From assembly GCA_036562265.1 (NCBI GenBank), contig DATCKS010000104.1:1-14526 (forward strand): a DNA stretch of 14,526 nucleotides, given 5' to 3'. The DNA comes from DASVDK01 sp036562265 [NCBI: Thermodesulfobacteriota bacterium] (lineage in GTDB: Bacteria; DASVDK01). Numbering within the stretch: position 1 is the stretch's first letter; each line of letters begins with the position of its first letter. This document shows positions 7,134-13,036 of this stretch, one piece after another. A model generated the notes under the pieces. That model was not told the origin of the DNA and searched no databases. It saw only the letters and a list, made by a program, of their open reading frames with translations. The position numbers were made by a program, and so were the translations under genes.

Positions 7134-8413
7134 AGCGACGCATCGTGGAGGAGGTGGACCGGCGGCGGGACGAGTTCGTCGCGCTCCTGTCCCGCGTGGT
7201 CCAGTTCAACACCGACAACCCGCCGTCGGACACGCGGGCGCTCGCCGCCTTCATCGCGGACTGGCTCCGGGCACGCGGCATCGCCGCCGAGGTCGTCATG
7301 CCGTACGAGCCGTACGCGAACGTCGTCGCGGCGCTCGGGCCCAAGGGGGCGACGCCCCACCTCACGCTGAACGGCCACCTCGACCAGTTCCCGGCCGACG
7401 AGCCGAGCCTCTGGCGCGACGGTCCCTACTCCGGGGTCGTCCGCGACGGCAAGATCTACGGCCGCGGCGTCTCCGACATGAAGGGCGGCACCACCGCCTC
7501 GCTCATCGCCTTCGCGCTCATGAAGGAACTCGAGGTGCCGCTCCGGGGTCGGCTGAGCTTCACCGCCGTCGCCGACGAGGAGAGCGGCGGCGAGTACGGC
7601 ACGCGCTGGATCCTCGCGCACCACCAGGAGTACGTCGGCCAGGCGTGCCTGAACGGCGAGCCCTACGCGCCCGACGTGGTCGGCATCGGCGAGCGCGGCA
7701 CGTACCGGGTCATCCTCCGCGCCGAGGGCGAGCCGATGCACGGCTCCCTCTCGTCGGGCGACAACTGCATCATGCGCATGGCCGAGGCCCTCCTCGCCCT
7801 TCGCCCGCTCGTCCACGAGAAGTCCGACATCCCGCGGGAACTCGAGGCGATCGTCGAGCGGCAGCGGTCCTACACGCGCAGCCCCCAGGACGCCGGCAAG
7901 GGGTACCTCCTCGACCACCCCTCCTACAACGTCGGCGTCATCCGCGGCGGCACGAAGCTGAACGTCGTGCCCCGCTTCTGCGAGGCGGAGGTCGACATCC
8001 GGCTGCCGGTCGGTTTCTCCGTCGCCCGCATGGACAGCCTGGTCAAACGGCTCCTGCGCGAGGCCGGCCGGTCGGACGTCACCGTGACGCCGGCGCGCGA
8101 GACGGCCGGCCGCGCCCCGGATCGCCCCTCCGCGGAGCGCACCGGGGAGCCGACCTGGACGAGTCCCGACGAGCGGCTCGTCCAGATCGTCAGGGCCAAC
8201 GCCGCGGCGCAGATCGGGAAGGAGCCCATCTACTACCTCGGCCTCGGCGCCACCGACGGGCGGCTCTTCCGCGCCCACGGGGTGCCGACCGTCATCTACG
8301 GACCCCGCCCCTTCAACATGGGCGGCATCGACGAGCACATCGCCGTCGACGACTTCCTCACCGTCGTCAAGGTGCACGCCTTGACGATCGTGGACTACCT
8401 CGGACTCGCGTAA
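7130..8413 (+). CDS. M20 family metallopeptidase/deacylase with complete metal site (ArgE/DapE-like)
   Basis: A 427-residue two-domain metal-dependent amidohydrolase of the ArgE/DapE/ACY1/CPG2 group, likely cytoplasmic. The full catalytic set is present: H83 and D85 in NGHLDQFP, bridging D116 in GVSDMKGG, general base E150 and ligand E151 in ADEESGG, E177 in NGEP, and H403 in GIDEHIAVDD. The dimerisation-domain histidine is H204 (PMHGS). Members hydrolyse N-acyl amino acids, dipeptides or N-carbamoyl compounds. The start is GTG at 7130, overlapping the permease stop as GTGA, with CGGGAG 6 nt upstream; earlier in-frame codons lie inside the permease gene. It is separated by 11 bp from a second, degenerate M20 gene, so the two are co-translated and might form a hetero-oligomer. 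Substrate presumably arrives through the adjacent transporter. Family certain, specificity unknown. Confidence 0.93.
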   Translation: MKRRIVEEVDRRRDEFVALLSRVVQFNTDNPPSDTRALAAFIADWLRARGIAAEVVMPYEPYANVVAALGPKGATPHLTLNGHLDQFPADEPSLWRDGPYSGVVRDGKIYGRGVSDMKGGTTASLIAFALMKELEVPLRGRLSFTAVADEESGGEYGTRWILAHHQEYVGQACLNGEPYAPDVVGIGERGTYRVILRAEGEPMHGSLSSGDNCIMRMAEALLALRPLVHEKSDIPRELEAIVERQRSYTRSPQDAGKGYLLDHPSYNVGVIRGGTKLNVVPRFCEAEVDIRLPVGFSVARMDSLVKRLLREAGRSDVTVTPARETAGRAPDRPSAERTGEPTWTSPDERLVQIVRANAAAQIGKEPIYYLGLGATDGRLFRAHGVPTVIYGPRPFNMGGIDEHIAVDDFLTVVKVHALTIVDYLGLA

Positions 8414-8424
8414 CGGAGACCCTC

Positions 8425-9672
8425 ATGGCCATCAAGGACCAGATCCTCGCCCGCGTCGACCCCGACGAGGTCATCCAGCTCGCCAAGGACCTCGTCAAGA
8501 TCCCGAGCTTCACCACCGAGGAGACCGAGTGCGCCCGGTTCCTCCACGACCTCTTCCGCAAGGAGGGTTTCGAGTCCGAGCTGCAGGAGGTGGACCCCGG
8601 CCGCTTCCAGACCGTGGCCCGGCTGCGCGGTACCGGCGGCGGCAAGAGCCTCATGCTGAACGGCCACATCGACATCGACCCGATGGGGGCCGGCTGGCGG
8701 CGCGACCCCTTCACCGCCACCATCGAGGGCGACCGGATCTACGGCGCGGGGATCTTCAACATGAAGGGGGGCGTGGCCTCGATGGTCATCGCCGCGCTCG
8801 CCGCGAAGCGGAGCGGCGTCCGGCTCCGGGGCGACGTCGTAGTCGCCTGCGTGGCCGGCGAGCTGCAGGGCGGCGTCGGGACGGTGCACCTCCTCGAGCG
8901 GGGGATCCGCACCGACTACGCCATCGTCCCCGAGCCGTACGACACGAAGAACATCATCACGAAGCACACCGGCGTGATGCAGATCCTCGTGCACGTGATC
9001 GGCCGCTCGGCGCACATCTCGCGCAAGGAGCAGGGGATCAACGCCATCGTCAAGATGGCGAAGGTCGTCGAGGCGCTCGAGAACGCGAAGCTCCGCCACA
9101 CGCACGACCCCGACCTCCCGGGCCTGCCGCGCCACCAGGTCGGCACCATCATCGGCGGCCGCGGCTACACGCCGGGTGGGCATTCGTACCGCGGCGTCGA
9201 GACGCGAGGCGCCAACATCGTCCCCGACGTCTGCACGATCTGGATCGACGTGCGCTTCAACCAGAGCATGACCCCCGAGAGCATCCTCGAGGACATCACC
9301 GCGGTGCTCGAGCAGACGAAGCGGAACGACCCCGACTTCCAGTACGAGATCGAGTTCCCGCCGGTCCCCGAGCGCAAGGCGAACCGCATCGTCATGCCGC
9401 CCATGTCGGTGCCGGTCACGGCGCACATCGTCCAGACGTTGAAGAAGAACGTCACCGCCATCATCGGCGAGGAGCCGAACGTCGGGGCGGTCGCGCCCTT
9501 CAGCTACGCCGGCAACGACACCGCGCACCTCTACAACGCCGGCATCGAGTGCTGCCTCTACGGGCCGGTGGCCGGCTACACCACGGAGTTCCCCGACCGC
9601 TGGACCTCCGTGAAGCAGATGCAGGACTGCGCGAAGGCGCTCGCCGCGACCATCGCCGACATCTGCGCCTGA
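8425..9672 (+). CDS. M20 family protein with altered metal-binding site
   Basis: A 415-residue M20-fold protein directly after the canonical copy, starting at ATG 8425 with GGAG 6 nt upstream. The fold landmarks are kept: NGHIDID (H81, D83), NMKGG, VPEP (E170) and GRSAHIS (H197) in the dimerisation domain. By the spacing of conserved blocks, however, the bridging aspartate of the DMKGG block is N112 (GIFNMKGG), the DEE triad is GEL (general base E146 kept, the second glutamate replaced by L147), and the C-terminal metal histidine region reads FPDRW (R392). Three of the usual ligands are therefore missing while the rest of the domain is intact and unbroken. It could be a single-metal or metal-independent hydrolase, a binding or regulatory partner of the upstream enzyme, or a subfamily with its own chemistry. 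Other M20 proteins with an NMK variant may exist; I could not check. Overlaps the next start by 1 bp. Confidence 0.88.
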   Translation: MAIKDQILARVDPDEVIQLAKDLVKIPSFTTEETECARFLHDLFRKEGFESELQEVDPGRFQTVARLRGTGGGKSLMLNGHIDIDPMGAGWRRDPFTATIEGDRIYGAGIFNMKGGVASMVIAALAAKRSGVRLRGDVVVACVAGELQGGVGTVHLLERGIRTDYAIVPEPYDTKNIITKHTGVMQILVHVIGRSAHISRKEQGINAIVKMAKVVEALENAKLRHTHDPDLPGLPRHQVGTIIGGRGYTPGGHSYRGVETRGANIVPDVCTIWIDVRFNQSMTPESILEDITAVLEQTKRNDPDFQYEIEFPPVPERKANRIVMPPMSVPVTAHIVQTLKKNVTAIIGEEPNVGAVAPFSYAGNDTAHLYNAGIECCLYGPVAGYTTEFPDRWTSVKQMQDCAKALAATIADICA

Positions 9673-10859
9673 TGGTGATCCGCTGCGGCACGCTGATCGA
9701 CGGCGTCTCCGCCGCGCCGCGGCGGGACGCGACGATCGGCGTGCGGGAGGGCAGGATCGTGGAGGCGGAGGGGCGGGTGGACCTCGACCTCTCCGCGTAC
9801 ACGGTCCTGCCCGGCTTCGTCGACGCGCACGACCACCTCGGCTTCGGCGTGGGCGAGGCCAAGACGGCGCTCGCGGACGAGTCGCCGGTCTGGGTCATGG
9901 CCAAGGCCGCCGCCGTCCTGCGCGGCGCCCTCGAGGCCGGCGTCACGACGCTCAGAACCCTCGGCGACCGCGACCAGGTCGACCTCCTCGCCCGACGGGC
10001 GATCGACCAGGGGCTCCTGCCCGGCCCCCGGCTCCTCGTGGCCGGCGTGCCGATGACCCGGCCGTCCGGCGGGATGTTCTGGTACCCGCCGGCCCTGGCC
10101 GACGGCCCCGACGGCGTGCGGGCGCACGTCCGCCGCGAGGTCGCCGCCGGCGTCGACTGGCTCAAGATGTTCGCCACCGGCCCGGCCGGCACGCCCACCT
10201 CGGCCACCGCGACGCCGCTCTTCACCCGCGAGGCGATCCTCGCCGCCGGCGACGAGGTGCGCCGCGCCGGCAAGCGACTCGCCGTGCACGCCCACGACCC
10301 GACCGCCGTCCGCTGGGCCGTCGAGGCGGGGGCGCACACGATCGAGCACGGCGTCCACCTCGACGCCCCGACCCTCGACCTCATGGCCGAACGCGGCGTG
10401 AGCCTCGTCGTCACCGCCAGCTACTACGAGGTGGCGGCGCGCCACCCCGCCTACCCTCCCGAGGTGCAGGCGCGCTTCCGGACCGCCCTCGAGGTCGCCC
10501 GGCAGGGGCTCGCCCTCGCGCGGCGCGCCGGGGTGAACCTGGCCGTCGGCACCGACGAGAACCACGGCCGCATCGACATGGAGGTGGCGATCCTCCGCTC
10601 GGGCGGCTACACGCCCATGGAGTCGCTGCGCGCCGCGACCCTCGGCGGCGCCATCGCCTGCGGCGTCGACCGGGAGGTGGGGAGCCTCGAGCCGGGCAAG
10701 GCGGCCGACCTCGTGGCCGTCGACGGCGACCCCCTGGCGGACGTGTCGGCCATCCGCCGCGTCGTCCTCGTCATGAAGGGGGGGAAGATCGTGGTGGACA
10801 GGCGGCCCCGCGCGGGTCAGGACCTGACGGCAGTCGAGGAAACGGGGCCACAGCCCTGA
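9672..10859 (+). CDS. Metal-dependent amidohydrolase (imidazolonepropionase/prolidase-like)
   Basis: A 395-residue amidohydrolase-superfamily enzyme with a TIM-barrel metal centre. The N-terminal beta-sandwich (GTLIDG, DATIGVREGRIV) leads to the HxH motif VDAHDH (H53, H55). Next come K165 in DWLKMFATG, a probable carboxylated bridging lysine, H206/H208 in AVHAHD, H226 in TIEHGVHLD, and the catalytic aspartate D295 in GTDENHG. The C-terminus closes the sandwich with GSLEPGKAADLVAVDGDP. This pattern resembles the imidazolonepropionase-related and Xaa-Pro/Xaa-Arg/Lys dipeptidase groups, which hydrolyse cyclic amides or dipeptides. The ATG at 9672 shares one base with the preceding stop (TGATG) and has no Shine-Dalgarno sequence, so translation is probably coupled. 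It is the last gene of the operon; 99 bp then separate it from the toxin-antitoxin pair. Substrate inferred only from context. Confidence 0.9.
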   Translation: MVIRCGTLIDGVSAAPRRDATIGVREGRIVEAEGRVDLDLSAYTVLPGFVDAHDHLGFGVGEAKTALADESPVWVMAKAAAVLRGALEAGVTTLRTLGDRDQVDLLARRAIDQGLLPGPRLLVAGVPMTRPSGGMFWYPPALADGPDGVRAHVRREVAAGVDWLKMFATGPAGTPTSATATPLFTREAILAAGDEVRRAGKRLAVHAHDPTAVRWAVEAGAHTIEHGVHLDAPTLDLMAERGVSLVVTASYYEVAARHPAYPPEVQARFRTALEVARQGLALARRAGVNLAVGTDENHGRIDMEVAILRSGGYTPMESLRAATLGGAIACGVDREVGSLEPGKAADLVAVDGDPLADVSAIRRVVLVMKGGKIVVDRRPRAGQDLTAVEETGPQP

Positions 10860-10868
10860 TTCTACACG

Positions 10869-10880
10869 GATCGCGCGATC
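10869..10880. repeat. 12-bp perfect palindrome
   Basis: GATCGCGCGATC stands 9 bp after the amidohydrolase stop, at the point where base composition begins to fall toward the toxin-antitoxin module. No T-run follows closely enough for an intrinsic terminator. It may be a protein-binding site or chance. Confidence 0.25.
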
Positions 10881-10884
10881 TTAT

Positions 10885-10915
10885 TTGCAGAAGTACCCAC
10901 TTTGTGGGATATTAT
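10885..10915 (+). promoter_or_regulatory. Promoter of the AbiE module
   Basis: TTGCAG (10885-10890) and TATTAT (10910-10915) are spaced by 19 nt. The -10 hexamer matches consensus at five of six positions and lies in a locally AT-rich stretch. The first inverted repeat (10896-10908) sits in the spacer, so a bound repressor would block RNA polymerase. Confidence 0.5.
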
Positions 10916-10955
10916 GAGAACGATGCGGACTTCGGAAGTCCCCATTGAGTGGGCA
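10891..10955. promoter_or_regulatory. Paired inverted-repeat operator of the AbiE module
   Basis: Two 20-bp sites 45 bp apart resemble each other: 10891-10910 contains CCCAC-TTT-GTGGG, a perfect 5-bp-arm repeat, and 10936-10955 contains CCCAT-TGA-GTGGG, with one arm mismatch. They share AAGT at the left and GTGGG at the right. A further perfect repeat GGACTTC-G-GAAGTCC (10927-10941) touches the second site. Published AbiEi antitoxins bind two inverted repeats and autorepress cooperatively; the arrangement here fits that model, with one site between -35 and -10 and the other after the expected transcription start. Binding itself is inferred. Confidence 0.5.
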
Positions 10956-10958
10956 GTC

Positions 10959-11771
10959 ATGCAAACGTCGCGCGATACCCGACCTTCGTCGCTTTCGGAT
11001 TTCGTCGACGCCCTACAGGCTACCGGTCGCTATACCTTCACGCATGCGGAGGCAGTAGCCGCGCTCGGCCGCTCGGACAAGGCGGTACGGAGCGCTCTGG
11101 GGCGACTCGCGGCCAAGCAGCGGATTGTCAGTCCCCGCCGGGGCTTCCATGTCATCGTCCCCCTCGAGTACCGTTCGGCAGGTGGGCCGCCACCGTCGTG
11201 GTTCATTGACGCCCTCATGGACTTCATCGGGCGACCGTACTACGTCGGCCTCCTGACCGCCGCCATGATCCATGGTGCGGCTCACCAGTCTCCTCAAGAG
11301 TTCCAGGTCATCACGAGCGGTCCGCTACGGACGGCCAGAGCGGGCCGAGCCCGAATCCGCTTTCTGACGAAGCGACGCGTCGAGCGGACGCCAACCATGC
11401 GGGTCTCGACCCCCGCTGGAAGCATGCGAGTCTCGACCAGAGAGGCAACCGCCCTCGACCTCGTCCGGTACGCACCGAGCATCGGATCCCTGGATACCGT
11501 AGCAACCGTGCTGGTCGAGCTCGCCAATCGCCTCGATGGATCGCTGCTGGTCGAGGCCGCGCAGGCAGACCAGGAACTCGCCACGGTTCAACGGCTCGGC
11601 TATCTGCTCGAACGTGTCGGCGGCGGAAGCGTCACAGGTCCTCTCGCCGAGTGGCTGGCGGCACAACGACCCCGTCCGACTCGGCTCCGACCGGACCGGC
11701 CTCTGGGGGCCGCTCGGAAGGATGAACGGTGGGCGTTGTACGTCAATGAAACGGTGGAGCCGGACCTGTGA
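10959..11771 (+). CDS. abiEi: AbiEi-type antitoxin/transcriptional repressor (type IV toxin-antitoxin)
   Basis: A 270-residue AbiEi-family antitoxin. The N-terminal winged helix-turn-helix spans about residues 10-65 (SLSDFVDALQATGRYTFT, then LGRSDKAVRSALGRLAAKQR and the wing SPRRGFHVIVP), typical of AbiEi. The C-terminal domain (about 78-270) contains WFIDALMDFIGRPYYVGLL and TREATALDLVRY, also family-typical. Members repress their own promoter and neutralise the AbiEii toxin without forming a stable complex. Start choice is uncertain: ATG 10959 lies after both operator repeats and has a weak GAGTGGG upstream, while ATG 10923 would add 12 residues and lie 7 nt after the -10 hexamer, as a leaderless start. 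The gene overlaps the toxin by 4 bp (GTGA). Composition is less GC-rich, with more A/T-ending codons than its neighbours, suggesting horizontal acquisition. Confidence 0.87.
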   Translation: MQTSRDTRPSSLSDFVDALQATGRYTFTHAEAVAALGRSDKAVRSALGRLAAKQRIVSPRRGFHVIVPLEYRSAGGPPPSWFIDALMDFIGRPYYVGLLTAAMIHGAAHQSPQEFQVITSGPLRTARAGRARIRFLTKRRVERTPTMRVSTPAGSMRVSTREATALDLVRYAPSIGSLDTVATVLVELANRLDGSLLVEAAQADQELATVQRLGYLLERVGGGSVTGPLAEWLAAQRPRPTRLRPDRPLGAARKDERWALYVNETVEPDL

Positions 11772-12592
11772 TCCCTCGGGCGTTCATTACTCAATGGCGG
11801 GCGTCGGCGCCGTGGCCAGAGGACGCGCAGGTAGAGCAGGACCTCGTCATCTCCAGAGCCCTTGTCGAGATCTTCTCGGACCCCGTTCTCTCCGTAGCAC
11901 TCGCCTTCCGAGGCGGGACCGCTCTCCACAAGCTGTTCCTGGCCCCGCCCGCCCGCTACTCGGAGGATATCGACCTTGTCCAGGTGGTTGCAGGCCCGGC
12001 TGGACCGATCCTGGACGCGGTTCGCAAGCTTCTTGACCCCTGGCTCAAGGAGCCGAGGGTCGATCGAACCCCGCACTCTGTCAGGCTCACGTACCGGTTT
12101 CCGTCCGAGGTCCCTCCCGTCGTACAACTGCGCCTCAAGGTCGAGATCAACACCCGGGAGCACTTCTCGGTCCTCGGCTTCGAGCGCAAGCGCTTCGCTG
12201 TCGAGAACGGTTGGTTCTCCGGACGCGCGGAGGTGCAGACCTACAGATTGGAGGAGTTGCTCGGTACGAAGCTTCGGGCGCTGCACGAGAGAAAAAAAGG
12301 GCGCGATCTGTTCGACCTGTCCATGGCTCTCACGAAACACGCACCAGACCCCAGCGACATCGTCGAGTGCTTTCGGAGGTACCTCGAGCAAGAGGGTAAA
12401 CACGTCTCGCGTGCGGAGTTCGAGAGGTCGTTCGCGGCAAAGCTCGGGGATCCCGCATTTCACACGGACGTTCGTTCACTACTCGCTCCCGGATCTCCGT
12501 ACGATCCGAACGGTGCTGCACGAACCGTGTACGAGACGCTTGTAGCCCGGATCCCCGGCGAGCCTTGGAAGAAGAGCCCGTTCGGACTCTAG
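11768..12592 (+). CDS. abiEii: AbiEii-type nucleotidyltransferase toxin
   Basis: A 274-residue AbiEii/DUF1814-family protein of the DNA polymerase beta-like nucleotidyltransferase fold. All family motifs are present: motif I FRGGTALHK (47-55) with RYSEDIDL (63-70), where D67 and D69 bind metal; motif II KVEIN (124-128) with E126; and motifs III/IV in RKKGRDLFDL (175-184), with a conserved lysine, D180 and D183. The related toxin MenT3 adds pyrimidines to tRNA acceptor ends and AbiEii is reported to bind GTP; the activity of this copy is unknown. It starts at GTG 11768, overlapping the antitoxin stop as GTGA, so the pair is translationally coupled. The frame is intact, with no missing catalytic residue. 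A run of seven A bases (12292-12298) encodes part of the lysine motif. The local sequence is the least GC-rich in the window. Confidence 0.9.
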   Translation: MIPRAFITQWRASAPWPEDAQVEQDLVISRALVEIFSDPVLSVALAFRGGTALHKLFLAPPARYSEDIDLVQVVAGPAGPILDAVRKLLDPWLKEPRVDRTPHSVRLTYRFPSEVPPVVQLRLKVEINTREHFSVLGFERKRFAVENGWFSGRAEVQTYRLEELLGTKLRALHERKKGRDLFDLSMALTKHAPDPSDIVECFRRYLEQEGKHVSRAEFERSFAAKLGDPAFHTDVRSLLAPGSPYDPNGAARTVYETLVARIPGEPWKKSPFGL

Positions 12593-12697
12593 GATACGAG
12601 CCTCCGGCGTTCGGCGAACCACCTGTCTATCGCGCATCGGCTCGCCTCACCATAATACCGGCTTGACGCCGAGCTACACTTCGAGGATCATCGAACC
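12593..12697 (+). promoter_or_regulatory. Intergenic region with candidate ArsR operator
   Basis: This 105-bp gap contains the inverted repeat TTCGA-GGATCA-TCGAA (12680-12695), ending 2 nt before the arsR-type start codon and overlapping its ribosome binding site GAGGAT (12683-12688). Candidate promoter pieces are TTGACG (12663-12668) and CATAAT (12651-12656), but neither has a well-spaced partner. The position suggests an autoregulatory operator for the ArsR-family protein. No terminator for the toxin gene is evident. Confidence 0.4.
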
Positions 12698-13036
12698 ATG
12701 TCTCCCAACGCCGACGTCGCCCGCTACGCGGCCATGTTCGCGGCCCTGGGTCACGCGGCGCGCCTCGAGATCGTCCGCCTCCTGCTCGCGGCCCATCCGG
12801 TCGGGATGGTGGCCGGCGAGATCCAGCAGGAACTCGGCATCCCCGCCTCCACCCTCTCGCACCACCTCGACGCGCTGAGGCAGGTCGGCCTGGTCGAGCA
12901 GCGGCGCGAGGGGAAGTACCAGCGCTACCTCGCGGCGGCGGACGGGCTCGCGGCACTCTTGCGGTTCCTCTACGCCGAGTGCTGCACCCGAAGCCAGGTG
13001 GTGTCGCTCTCGGCGCTGCGGCGCACGTCGTCGTGA
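12698..13036 (+). CDS. ArsR/SmtB-family transcriptional repressor
   Basis: A 112-residue ArsR-family winged helix-turn-helix regulator, a dimeric repressor that usually leaves DNA on binding metal(loid)s or another ligand. Helix ARYAAMFAALGHAARLEIVRLLL (residues 8-30) is the typical start; the recognition region is GEIQQELGIPASTLSHHLDAL (40-60), followed by the wing VEQRREGKYQRYLAA. There is no cysteine in the alpha3 recognition area, so it lacks the E. coli ArsR-type CVC arsenite site. Its only cysteines are C95 and C96 at the C-terminal helix, a placement like that of the Acidithiobacillus ferrooxidans ArsR site, but the third cysteine reported there is absent. Arsenite sensing is possible but not shown. 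The ATG has GAGGA upstream. It overlaps the MFS gene by 4 bp (GTGA), so it probably controls that transporter. Confidence 0.92.
   Translation: MSPNADVARYAAMFAALGHAARLEIVRLLLAAHPVGMVAGEIQQELGIPASTLSHHLDALRQVGLVEQRREGKYQRYLAAADGLAALLRFLYAECCTRSQVVSLSALRRTSS

Noticed and set aside
10869-10880. GATCGCGCGATC palindrome as the operon terminator
   Set aside because: The arms are short, there is no loop outside the palindrome and no T-run follows. Kept only as a repeat.
10914-10916. ATG at 10914 as the AbiEi start
   Set aside because: It lies inside the likely -10 hexamer TATTAT, so it would not be transcribed from that promoter.
2706-10952. Shared 8-mer TTGAGTGG in the operon operator (2706-2713) and the AbiE operator (10945-10952)
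   Set aside because: The surrounding repeat arms differ (CTTGA/TCAAG versus CCCA/GTGGG), so a common regulator is unlikely and the match is probably chance.
12979-13032. Longer MFS N-terminus starting at GTG 12979
   Set aside because: It would overlap ArsR by 58 bp and add a non-membrane, non-family leader. GTG 13033 gives a GTGA overlap like the other junctions.
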